A stretch of DNA of 64,000 nt from positions 184,212-248,211 of the forward strand of contig JAJPEU010000007.1 in the NCBI GenBank assembly GCA_021166685.1. Reading direction: 5' to 3'. The DNA comes from Sulfurovum sp. (lineage in GTDB: Bacteria > Campylobacterota > Campylobacteria > Campylobacterales > Sulfurovaceae). A model generated the notes under the pieces. It had not been told where the DNA came from, ran no database searches, and saw only the letters and a program-made list of their open reading frames with translations. The translations under genes were made by a program, and so were the position numbers. How positions within the stretch are numbered: the first letter of the stretch is position 1; every line of letters begins with the position of its first letter. Shown piece after piece: positions 16,023 through 24,009 of the stretch.

Positions 16023-16747
16023 AGATAAAAGTATTTCGCAGCCAGACCAACACTCATCAGGAGTACACGATCCCAGGCGGAGAAACCACCCTTCTTAAAG
16101 CATTGATGCATATCAAAGCTACGCAGGATGCAACCCTCACATTTTCCGCAGGATGCCGTGCTTCGGTATGCGGCACATGTGCGGTGCGGGTCAACGGCAA
16201 AGAACAGCTCTCCTGCTCCCATAAAGTTAAAGACGGAGATACTGTTGAACCGTTGCAGTACCATCCGGTGCTCCGCGATCTCAAAGTAGACAAACAGCCT
16301 GCCCAAAAAACGCTCCTTACTGCCGCCGCATGGCTTCACAGCTTCACCCAGGCAGCACAAAACCACGCCGATGAAAAACGCAGCGAACGGCAGACTGACT
16401 GCATCCTCTGTGACAGCTGCTACTCTGCCTGCCCTGTGTTTGCGGTCAATCCAGAATTTATAGGCCCTTTTGCCTTGACACGCGCCTACCGCTATAGCGT
16501 GGATAAGCGTGAAACAAATGTCAAAGAGATCATAGATGCCGTCCAGCACAACGGTGTATGGGACTGTACGCTTTGCGGCGAATGTACAGCAGCCTGCCCC
16601 AAAGGCATCGATCCGAAAATGGATATCATAATGCTAAGAAGCGCTTCGGTGCAGCAAGGATATGCGGACCCCTCTTTTATCACCCAAAGTTTCGGTGCAC
16701 CTGATTTTGGCGGCGGATTCGGATTTAATCCGAATACGGGATTTTAG
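16019..16747 (+). CDS. sdhB: Succinate dehydrogenase/fumarate reductase iron-sulfur subunit (E-type)
   Basis: A 242-residue electron-transfer subunit. The N-terminal plant-type [2Fe-2S] motif is CRASVCGTC plus a fourth Cys 12 residues on. The C-terminal half has CILCDSCYSACP and CTLCGECTAACPKGIDP. In the second motif there is a Cys where classical SdhB has none (E. coli CHSIMNC), as in E-type (Sulfolobus/Campylobacterota-type) enzymes, suggesting a [4Fe-4S] in place of [3Fe-4S]. The tail is Gly/Phe-rich (FGGGFGFNPNTGF). No Cys-rich CCG-domain anchor follows; the next gene is convergent. The ATG at 16019 overlaps the sdhA stop. Confidence 0.92.
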   Translation: MKIKVFRSQTNTHQEYTIPGGETTLLKALMHIKATQDATLTFSAGCRASVCGTCAVRVNGKEQLSCSHKVKDGDTVEPLQYHPVLRDLKVDKQPAQKTLLTAAAWLHSFTQAAQNHADEKRSERQTDCILCDSCYSACPVFAVNPEFIGPFALTRAYRYSVDKRETNVKEIIDAVQHNGVWDCTLCGECTAACPKGIDPKMDIIMLRSASVQQGYADPSFITQSFGAPDFGGGFGFNPNTGF

Positions 16748-16812
16748 ACACAGTGTTATTTATAATTTTACGCTTTTGCACGAAAGACAACTTTTTATAC
16801 TGGAAAAACACA

Positions 16813-17436
16813 TTAATTTTTGTTTGAAAATGCCTCAAAAAACATCCCGATCAAAGCACCTATCATAAGCAAATATCCGACTGCTTCGGTAAAGCCCGAG
16901 ATCAACGCTTCATACTCAAACACACCCAATGCGCTGAAGATATAGTGAAAGTCATGGAGCGCATCCACACCCAAAAATGACTTATTTGCAAAAAGGACGG
17001 CACCCTCATGCGCGGTGGACATATACCACGCAGTGTGATCCATCGAGATGCCCAGAATAAACAGCCCGGCCAAAAATGCCATTGCATTACCCTGTTTTTT
17101 GTACCAGTATGCAATACCGAGCGGAAAACCCCATTGAAACAGCGTGCCCATCGCCACCATCAGAAACTGCGGACAAGGCAGGATATAGCATATTCCATGC
17201 CCGCTTTCATGTGCGATACCGAGCGTCTGCACGATAATGAACCGGCAGACGGTAAAAAAGTACTCCGTTATGCTTGCGATTTGATGCGGTGCGCTCTCGT
17301 AGGGTTTATGGTTTAGATAAAGCAGAAAAAACAGAGTGAAAAATACCAAAGCCGTCTTTTTGGCATTAGGAGTAGGCTGACGCTCTTGCTCAGGTTTCTT
17401 TTGGGAAAAGAGGTAAGCAAATTTTAGCTTTTTCAT
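16813..17436 (-). CDS. Membrane protein with HExxH motif, possible metalloprotease
   Basis: A 207-residue protein with about five or six hydrophobic segments (for example residues 28-43, 61-77, 90-105, 118-133 and 185-200). Near residue 75 it carries TLGIAHESGHGICYIL, an HExxH zinc-protease motif inside or next to a membrane helix, as in M50-like intramembrane proteases. The usual M50 second motif (LDG) is not evident, so proteolysis is only a suggestion. It starts at the ATG at 17436 after AGAGG and is convergent with sdhB. No nearby gene suggests a substrate. Confidence 0.7.
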   Translation of the reverse strand: MKKLKFAYLFSQKKPEQERQPTPNAKKTALVFFTLFFLLYLNHKPYESAPHQIASITEYFFTVCRFIIVQTLGIAHESGHGICYILPCPQFLMVAMGTLFQWGFPLGIAYWYKKQGNAMAFLAGLFILGISMDHTAWYMSTAHEGAVLFANKSFLGVDALHDFHYIFSALGVFEYEALISGFTEAVGYLLMIGALIGMFFEAFSNKN

Positions 17437-17543
17437 AACTAAACCTCTTTTTTATAGATTATTGCTACAAAAATGGCAGATAAAACCCGCTCTGGATATA
17501 TTATAGAAGCATTGCACGTAATGCCTGCCAGCATTTCTAACTT

Positions 17544-18827
17544 CTAACTAAGCTTGCGCGGATCGACGATCTTGCCGGCAATCGCTGAAGCCGCCGCCAC
17601 AGCCGAATTTGCAAGATAGATCTCGGAGGTTCTTGCGCCCATTCTTCCTACAAAGTTACGATTAGTTGTGGCAACGCAACGTTCACCGTCTCCCAAGATA
17701 CCCATATATCCCCCCAAACATGCGCCGCATGTAGGATTGGAAACGACTGCACCTGCTTCGATCAGAATATCTATCAGCCCCTCATGCTGTGCCTGCAAAA
17801 GAATTTTTTGCGTAGCCGGGGTCACGATCATGCGGGTATGTTTTGCTACCCTTTTGCCCTTCATAATGGCTGCAGCAATACGAATATCCTCAATACGTCC
17901 GTTTGTACATGACCCTATCATAACTTGATCAATCTTTAAATCATCTTTGACGGCTTGCTCTACCGGTTTGCCGTTTGATGGCAAGAACGGATAAGCGATC
18001 ACCGGAGAAAGTGCCGCTGTGTCAATCGTGAGTGTTTGAATATAGGTTGCATCGGCATCGGCATAGTGTATTTTTGGTTGTGCCCTAAGTCCTCCGTTTG
18101 CTTCTTCTCTTTCTCTAAGATAAGTCTGTGTCACCTCATCTACTGCGAATATACCGTTTTTAGCGCCTGCCTCAATGACCATATTTGAAATAGAAAATCT
18201 ATCTGCCATGCCAAGGTGCTGTACTGCATCGCCCGTAAACTCGATCGCTTTATACAGCGCGCCGTCCACCCCTATCATGCGGATAAGTTCCAAAATAATA
18301 TCTTTGCCGTAAATATGTTTTCCCGGTTTTCCGGTAAGTATCACTTTGATTGTCTCGGGCACTTTAAACCAATTGCCTCCCGTGATCATCCCAAATGCCA
18401 AATCCGTACTTCCCATCCCTGTAGAGAATGCACCGAGTGCACCGTGTGTACAGGTATGAGAATCTGCGCCGATAATGACATCTCCAGGAACCACAAGACC
18501 TTTTTCGGGAAGCAAAGCATGCTCTATACCCATATCTTTTTCATCAAAAAAATATTTTAGATCATGTTTATAGGCAAACTCTCTGCTTATTTTTGCCTGA
18601 TTTGCCGATGCGATATCTTTGGCAGGAATATAGTGATCCATGACAATACAAAAGTTATCAGGCTTCGCCAATTTTTCAGCCCCGCTCTCTTCAAATGCCC
18701 GAATAGAGATAGGGGTAGTAATATCATTGCCGATGATCATATCGATATCTACTCTTACGATCTCTCCTGCATGCACTTCTTTGCCTGCATGTTCTGAAAA
18801 GATCTTCTCTGTAATGGTTTGTCCCAT
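17544..18827 (-). CDS. leuC: 3-isopropylmalate dehydratase large subunit
   Basis: A 427-residue aconitase-family protein that isomerises 2- to 3-isopropylmalate in leucine synthesis together with LeuD. The three [4Fe-4S] cysteines are visible in VMIGSCTNGRIEDIR and NPTCGACLGG; GADSHTCTHGALGAFSTGMGSTD is another signature. Length and motifs match the LeuC2-type homoaconitase-like group. leuD is not adjacent, which is unusual for the pathway. It has an extended -10 upstream and is divergent from rqcH. Confidence 0.93.
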   Translation of the reverse strand: MGQTITEKIFSEHAGKEVHAGEIVRVDIDMIIGNDITTPISIRAFEESGAEKLAKPDNFCIVMDHYIPAKDIASANQAKISREFAYKHDLKYFFDEKDMGIEHALLPEKGLVVPGDVIIGADSHTCTHGALGAFSTGMGSTDLAFGMITGGNWFKVPETIKVILTGKPGKHIYGKDIILELIRMIGVDGALYKAIEFTGDAVQHLGMADRFSISNMVIEAGAKNGIFAVDEVTQTYLREREEANGGLRAQPKIHYADADATYIQTLTIDTAALSPVIAYPFLPSNGKPVEQAVKDDLKIDQVMIGSCTNGRIEDIRIAAAIMKGKRVAKHTRMIVTPATQKILLQAQHEGLIDILIEAGAVVSNPTCGACLGGYMGILGDGERCVATTNRNFVGRMGARTSEIYLANSAVAAASAIAGKIVDPRKLS

Positions 18828-18864
18828 TGGTTATCCTTGGTTAAATACTGTTTACGTTGCGTGA

Positions 18865-18873
18865 ATTATACCA
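18865..18873 (-). promoter_or_regulatory. Extended -10 promoter of leuC
   Basis: The minus strand reads TGGTATAAT about 38 bases upstream of the leuC ATG. It is the same nonamer as found before tuf. No leucine-rich leader peptide was seen. Confidence 0.55.
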
Positions 18874-18884
18874 AAAAATTTTTA

Positions 18885-18893
18885 TGGTAAAAT
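18885..18893 (+). promoter_or_regulatory. Putative extended -10 of rqcH
   Basis: TGGTAAAAT on the plus strand lies about 75 bases upstream of the rqcH ATG, in the short divergent region shared with leuC. Confidence 0.4.
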
Positions 18894-18967
18894 TCTACGG
18901 ACAAATCACACAAATTCTCTCACCAAGGTGAAGCTTTGGAAAGAAAATGTTTTAAGGACATTTGATT

Positions 18968-20311
18968 ATGAAACTCTACGAACTCAAAGCTATCGCCGAA
19001 CGCCTCAATGATTTTACCTTTATTAGCCGCGCAAGACGCGTGGAAGACAATACCCTGGAACTGACATTTGATAAAAATGAAAGCTATTTTTTTAATCTCA
19101 CAAAAGGGCACAGCTTTATCTATAAGGCTCCCTCGCAAAAACCGCTTCAAGGATACAATGCTCCCTTTGATGCACTGCTTCACAACCTGCTATCGGGAGC
19201 CAAGCTTCTTCGCGTTGAAGCATCAAGTCATGATCGCATCCTACGCTTGAGTGTCATTCCAAAGAGCAGCTACAAAAACCAGATTATTTGTCTGCAGATG
19301 GAATTTACAGGCAAAAATACCAATGCGATACTTTTGGATGACAATGAAGTCATCATCGAGGCACTCAGACATATAGACAGCGGCAGTTCATTTCGTGTGA
19401 TCCGTCCAGGCATAGAACTCCTTGCAATTCCTCCCTTTAAACAACAAACAACGACGAAAGAGATATCCGATGTCGATATTTTTCTTGAAGAGAAATATCG
19501 ACAAACACAAGAAAAAAGACTCCTGGAATTAAAAAAACAAAAATGCTCTCTTATTGCAAAAAAAAGCAAAAAACTTACCCAGATATTAACACAACTTCCT
19601 GATGAAACCAAACTAAAAGAAGAAGAGAGAAAATATAAAGATTATGCCAACCTCATCCTGGCAAATCTTTACCAGATCAAACCCTACGATACCCAACTTA
19701 AAACCTGTGATTTTGAAGGCAGGGAGATAAGCATAGAGCTTCCTCAAGGCATCAAAGCAACCCGTATGGGCGACTACTTTTTTAATCTTGCAAAACGCGC
19801 CAAGAATAAAGCGGTTAATATTCATATTGAAAGAGAAAACCTTGAAAGCAAAAAAACATTTTATGATAATATTTATTACGCACTTGAACAAGCCAAAGAA
19901 CCTTACGAGATAGAGCTTTTGGTGCCCAAACGAGGCAAAGCACAACGTAAAAAAGAGAGGCTGAAAGAAGGAGAGCTTTTCTGGATAGAGGATCATAAAG
20001 TCTTCGTCGGAAGAAACAGCAATGAAAATCAAAAACTTCTCGCGCTTGCCAAGGCCAACGATATATGGATGCATGTTCGAAACCTTCCTTCTTCTCATGT
20101 CATCATCAGAACAGACAAACAAAATCTCCCCCAAAGTATTATTGAAGCCGCAGCAAAACTCTGTGTGGATTTTTCTGTCAAAAACCCCGGAGATTATGAA
20201 GTCGATTACACCAAACGCAAATTTGTAAAAATCCAAGAAGGATCAAATGTGCTATACAATCAGTATCAAACCGTTCGTGTTACAAAAGAAGGAGTCGAGA
20301 TCAGAATTTAA
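18968..20311 (+). CDS. rqcH: NFACT family ribosome quality control factor RqcH
   Basis: A 447-residue NFACT protein, formerly called fibronectin-binding. In bacteria this family recruits tRNA-Ala to stalled 50S subunits and adds alanine tails. The N-terminal NFACT-N domain keeps the Asp-Arg pair (SSHDRILRLSV, near residues 82-83), a charged coiled-coil spans about 175-230, and the C-terminal NFACT-R domain holds WMHVRNLPSSHVII. It is shorter than the roughly 570 residues of firmicute homologues. The start is the ATG at 18968 with AAGGAC upstream, not the TTG two codons earlier. It is divergent from leuC. Confidence 0.88.
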   Translation: MKLYELKAIAERLNDFTFISRARRVEDNTLELTFDKNESYFFNLTKGHSFIYKAPSQKPLQGYNAPFDALLHNLLSGAKLLRVEASSHDRILRLSVIPKSSYKNQIICLQMEFTGKNTNAILLDDNEVIIEALRHIDSGSSFRVIRPGIELLAIPPFKQQTTTKEISDVDIFLEEKYRQTQEKRLLELKKQKCSLIAKKSKKLTQILTQLPDETKLKEEERKYKDYANLILANLYQIKPYDTQLKTCDFEGREISIELPQGIKATRMGDYFFNLAKRAKNKAVNIHIERENLESKKTFYDNIYYALEQAKEPYEIELLVPKRGKAQRKKERLKEGELFWIEDHKVFVGRNSNENQKLLALAKANDIWMHVRNLPSSHVIIRTDKQNLPQSIIEAAAKLCVDFSVKNPGDYEVDYTKRKFVKIQEGSNVLYNQYQTVRVTKEGVEIRI

Positions 20312-20381
20312 CCTGGCTAGAAGTACCCTATAATCCAATGCATGGTATAATCATTAAATTCTCAAAGGGAGGGGCGGGACG

Positions 20382-21140
20382 ATGACTAAAATTTTTACAG
20401 ACTACCAGGAGCGTTGGCTCACGGGGATCGGTTTACTGGTGCTTGTAGGATTCATAGGCTGGATTGACAGCTTTTTTGTGATGTGGGCCTTTTTGGGGCT
20501 TATCTATATCTTTGCATTTTATGAAGCAATGAAACTTTTCAGTCTCACTGCCCCTTCGATGTATGTGTGGGCTTTGGTATTGTGGGTTGTTGCCTATTTT
20601 TATCCTAACCCTGACGATCTTTTTTTCTTCATGGCTGTTATTTTTGCTTCTTCTCTTGCCTATTTTCATAATTTTGACAAAAGGTTGCTGCTGCCGTTTC
20701 TTTATCCCGTCAGCGGAATACTTTTTTTTCTTATCCTTTATCAAGATTTTGGTATTGCTGCGATGTTCTGGCTGCTTGTTACGGTGGCGCTCACAGATAT
20801 AGGTGCTTTTTTTACAGGCAAAGCGATAGGCAGAACCAAATTTTCTGACACTTCACCCAACAAAACAATAGAAGGAGTGTTCGGAGGAGTCATTCTGGCT
20901 ACCCTACTAGGCAGTTTTGCCGGACTTTATGTTGCAGACTGGGGTATAGCTTTTATCGTTAGTTTGGCAACATCCATCTCTTCAGTTTTTGGAGATCTCT
21001 TTGAGAGCTATCTCAAACGTGAAGCGGGAGTGAAAGATAGCGGAGATCTTCTTCCGGGACACGGAGGGATATTAGATAGGATAGACGGATATCTTTTTGG
21101 CGCCATTATTATGGTTATTGCACTAAGAGCGCTTCTGTAG
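20382..21140 (+). CDS. cdsA: Phosphatidate cytidylyltransferase
   Basis: A 252-residue multi-span membrane enzyme that makes CDP-diacylglycerol from phosphatidate and CTP, feeding all phospholipid synthesis. The family signature is intact near the C-terminus: DSGDLLPGHGGILDRIDG. About seven hydrophobic segments precede it, and DIGAFFTGKAIGRTKF is the conserved mid-region. A strong GGGAGGGG precedes the ATG. It is followed by dxr only 7 bp later, a common pairing in bacteria, so the two are cotranscribed. Confidence 0.95.
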   Translation: MTKIFTDYQERWLTGIGLLVLVGFIGWIDSFFVMWAFLGLIYIFAFYEAMKLFSLTAPSMYVWALVLWVVAYFYPNPDDLFFFMAVIFASSLAYFHNFDKRLLLPFLYPVSGILFFLILYQDFGIAAMFWLLVTVALTDIGAFFTGKAIGRTKFSDTSPNKTIEGVFGGVILATLLGSFAGLYVADWGIAFIVSLATSISSVFGDLFESYLKREAGVKDSGDLLPGHGGILDRIDGYLFGAIIMVIALRALL

Positions 21141-21147
21141 TTTTCAT

Positions 21148-22227
21148 ATGTCCAGTATCGTTCTTCTTGGCTCTACAGGTTCTATAGGTGTCAATACCCT
21201 GCTCATTGCCCAGCGTTACAACATCCGCATTGAAGCATTGGTGGCCGGAAACAATATTGATTTGCTCAATGCGCAGATTAAAATACATCAACCCAAGATC
21301 GTTGCCATTGCCAACAAAAATGACAAAGACAAAGTGAACCATTCTTCTGTACTTTGCGGCGAAGAAGGGATCTTAGAACTCCTTGAAATCTCACAAAGCC
21401 GAACCGTGGTTAATGCACTGGTAGGCTATGCGGGATTGGCTCCTACCATGAAAGCGGCTGCTCTGGGCAAAAAGATAGCCCTTGCAAACAAAGAGTCGCT
21501 TGTTGTTGCAGGGGAATTTATCAATACTTCCCTTATCACCCCCATCGACAGTGAACATTTTGGATTGTGGTATCTGATCAATGAACGACCGCTTTCCAAA
21601 CTTTATATCACCGCAAGCGGGGGTGCTTTCAGGGAATGGGAAACCAAAAAGATGGCATCTGCTTCTTTTGCCGATGCACTCAAGCATCCCAACTGGTCTA
21701 TGGGAAACAAAATTACCATCGATTCTGCCACAATGACCAATAAACTCTTTGAACTTTTAGAGGCTAAATGGCTTTTTCATACGACACAAATTGATGCGGT
21801 TATAGAAAAAAAATCCATTATTCATGCTCTTGTAGAGTTTAAAGACGGTTCTACGACTGCACACCTTGCAGGAGTGGATATGAAACTGCCTATTGCCTTT
21901 GCGTTAATGGGTGAAATCCATGACCCTATTTTGCCTCCTACTGATCTGCTAAAAATAGGGAGTATAGAGTTTTTGCCTATCTGCGAAGAACGCTATCCCA
22001 TCTGGCAGATCAAAACACATCTTTTAGCCCATCCTCATCTTGGCGTTGCAGTCAATGCAGCCAACGAAGAAGCCATTAAAGCATTTCAGCAGGAACGATG
22101 TTCTTTTTTTGGTATGAGTAAAATGGTTTTGGACGCATATCAAAAATTTGAAAATATCAAACCGAAAAATATTGACGAAATCATCACAATAGACAAAGAA
22201 GTAAGAGCGTATGTCAATGCAAAATAA
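21148..22227 (+). CDS. dxr: 1-deoxy-D-xylulose 5-phosphate reductoisomerase
   Basis: A 359-residue NADPH enzyme that commits DXP to the non-mevalonate isoprenoid pathway. The NADPH loop GSTGSIGVNTL opens the chain. The active-site loop TASGGAFREWE and the metal/substrate region HPNWSMGNKITIDSATMTNK are intact, as is NAANEEAI near the C-terminus. It follows cdsA by 7 bp and overlaps the next hydrolase gene by 17 bp, so the three form a tight operon. It complements the prenyl synthase at 3067. Confidence 0.96.
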   Translation: MSSIVLLGSTGSIGVNTLLIAQRYNIRIEALVAGNNIDLLNAQIKIHQPKIVAIANKNDKDKVNHSSVLCGEEGILELLEISQSRTVVNALVGYAGLAPTMKAAALGKKIALANKESLVVAGEFINTSLITPIDSEHFGLWYLINERPLSKLYITASGGAFREWETKKMASASFADALKHPNWSMGNKITIDSATMTNKLFELLEAKWLFHTTQIDAVIEKKSIIHALVEFKDGSTTAHLAGVDMKLPIAFALMGEIHDPILPPTDLLKIGSIEFLPICEERYPIWQIKTHLLAHPHLGVAVNAANEEAIKAFQQERCSFFGMSKMVLDAYQKFENIKPKNIDEIITIDKEVRAYVNAK

Positions 22228-22756
22228 AATCCTTATACTCCATGGCTGGGGAGGAAGCGATGCTCCCCATTGGCAGGCAGAACTTGCAGCGGCCGTAGCA
22301 AAAAATTATGGCACTGTCTCTTTTCCCCTGCTCGATAATTGCCATTTTCCCAATAAAAACCGATGGATAAAACAACTTAAAAACATTCTTGAAGACTTTA
22401 GGCCGGATATTGTAGTATGCCACTCCCTTGCCAATATGCTCTGGTTTTGGCTTTCACAGGAGAGGATACCTGACATCAAACGTCTTTTTCTTATATCGCC
22501 GCCTTCTCTTGCCACACAGATTGAAACGATCAAAACCTTCTTTCCCTGTCCTCTGCCCGATACTTTGCATGCCAAAGAGGTAACGATGATTGTCTCTGAT
22601 AACGATCCCTATATCACCCCGGATGAGGCGCGCAAGATCGCCGGCCATTTTGGAATCACGCCGATCATCCTTCACCATGCCGGCCATATCAATACCGATA
22701 GCGGGCACGGGAAATGGGAACTGATTGAAAAATTAGTCATGAGAAGCGGGAAATAA
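22211..22756 (+). CDS. RBBP9/YdeN-type alpha/beta hydrolase
   Basis: A 181-residue serine hydrolase of the RBBP9/YdeN group. The start LILHGWGGSDAPHW is the oxyanion-side signature. The nucleophile Ser is in VVCHSLAN near residue 73, the acid in VSDNDPY near 129 and the His in HHAGHINTDSGHG near 157, so the triad is complete. It overlaps the end of dxr by 17 bp in another frame, which implies translational coupling. The natural substrate of this group is not known; the context gives no strong clue. Met3 is an alternative start. Confidence 0.87.
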   Translation: MSMQNKILILHGWGGSDAPHWQAELAAAVAKNYGTVSFPLLDNCHFPNKNRWIKQLKNILEDFRPDIVVCHSLANMLWFWLSQERIPDIKRLFLISPPSLATQIETIKTFFPCPLPDTLHAKEVTMIVSDNDPYITPDEARKIAGHFGITPIILHHAGHINTDSGHGKWELIEKLVMRSGK

Positions 22757-22859
22757 GTCATCAAAAAAGAAAATATAAGGAAAAAAATAGTGCAAAGCCA
22801 TACCAATCGAAATTTCTCATTTCTCATTTTTCATTTAAAAATTCCATTTGGAGGTTTTT

Positions 22860-23873
22860 ATGATACTCAGCATTGAAAGCAGTTGTGACGACAGCTCCAT
22901 AGCTGTAACCCAAATAAAAACCAAACAACTGCTCTATCATAAAAAAATTTCTCAAGAAGCCGAGCACTCTTGCTATGGGGGTGTAGTGCCCGAACTTGCA
23001 TCAAGATTGCATGCTGTAGCACTTCCCCAGATACTGCAAGAGGCCAAGCCTTACTTCGATAACCTTCAAGCTGTTGCCGTTACCCATCAGCCAGGACTGG
23101 GGGTGACTCTGCTTGAGGGGATTACGATGGCAAAAACATTGGCAACATTTTTAAAGATACCTCTCATCCCTGTGCATCATCTTAAGGCACATATTTACTC
23201 TCTTTTTATCGAAAAAGAAACTCTTGCGCCTTTGCTTATTTTGCTTATTTCAGGAGGGCACACCCAAATCATCCGCGTCAAAAATTTTGACCATATGGAA
23301 ATTCTTGCCACGAGTATGGATGACAGTGTCGGAGAAAGTTTTGATAAGTGCGCAAAGATGATGGGGCTAGGCTACCCCGGAGGACCGCTCATAGAACAGC
23401 TTGCCCTGAAAGGCGATGAGAGTCGTTTCGCTCTTCCCGTGCCTTTACGCAACTCCCCCTTGGTAGCCTTTTCGCTTTCAGGATTGAAAAATGCTGTACG
23501 TCTTACAGTTGAAGAGCTGGGAGGAAGTGAAGCTATGAGCGAAAAAGACAAAGCGGATCTGTCCGCCTCATTTCAAAAAGCCGTTAAACTTCATCTGATT
23601 CAAAAAAGCAAAAAAATCTTTGCCAAGGAGTCTATAAAAGATTTTGCTATCGTAGGAGGCGCCTCGGCTAACCAATATCTCCGTCGCGCTTACCTGGATC
23701 TTTGCCGTGAATTTAAAAAAACAATGCATGTCGCGCCATTGGAATTTTGTTCTGACAATGCCGCAATGGTTGGACGATACGGCATTGATGCTTTTGAAAG
23801 AAAACAATTTATCGATCCCGATGCGATCGATATAGTCAGCACCAAAAAGCAGCAAAGCGGGATGCTGCTCTAG
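22860..23873 (+). CDS. tsaD: tRNA threonylcarbamoyladenosine transferase TsaD
   Basis: A 337-residue ASKHA-fold protein that, with TsaB and TsaE, transfers the threonylcarbamoyl group to A37 of ANN-decoding tRNAs. The N-terminus ILSIESSCDDSSIAV is diagnostic. The metal ligands are in PVHHLKAH near residue 107, followed by LLISGGHTQI and the GESFDKCAKMMGLGYPGG loop. I start at the ATG at 22860 because GGAGG ends 5 bases upstream; the TTG four codons earlier contains that site. It is 103 bp after the hydrolase gene. Confidence 0.95.
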   Translation: MILSIESSCDDSSIAVTQIKTKQLLYHKKISQEAEHSCYGGVVPELASRLHAVALPQILQEAKPYFDNLQAVAVTHQPGLGVTLLEGITMAKTLATFLKIPLIPVHHLKAHIYSLFIEKETLAPLLILLISGGHTQIIRVKNFDHMEILATSMDDSVGESFDKCAKMMGLGYPGGPLIEQLALKGDESRFALPVPLRNSPLVAFSLSGLKNAVRLTVEELGGSEAMSEKDKADLSASFQKAVKLHLIQKSKKIFAKESIKDFAIVGGASANQYLRRAYLDLCREFKKTMHVAPLEFCSDNAAMVGRYGIDAFERKQFIDPDAIDIVSTKKQQSGMLL

Positions 23874-24009
23874 CCCAGCTTTTCAAGACAGTATAACACT
23901 TCTTTATCCTCCTGATAGCGCACAACACTCGATATCTAAGCTACTTTAGGGTAAAATAAATATCTTTATAATCCACAAAAACAAAACCCAAAAAATTGGA
24001 GTCTACAAC

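Noticed and set aside
15839-16549. 236-codon minus-strand ORF over sdhA/sdhB
   Set aside because: It is fully antisense to the coupled sdhA-sdhB genes, whose motifs are intact; no family features or ribosome-binding site.
19613-20236. 207-codon minus-strand ORF inside rqcH
   Set aside because: It is the complement of the NFACT coding region; Phe/Lys-rich shadow without domain features.
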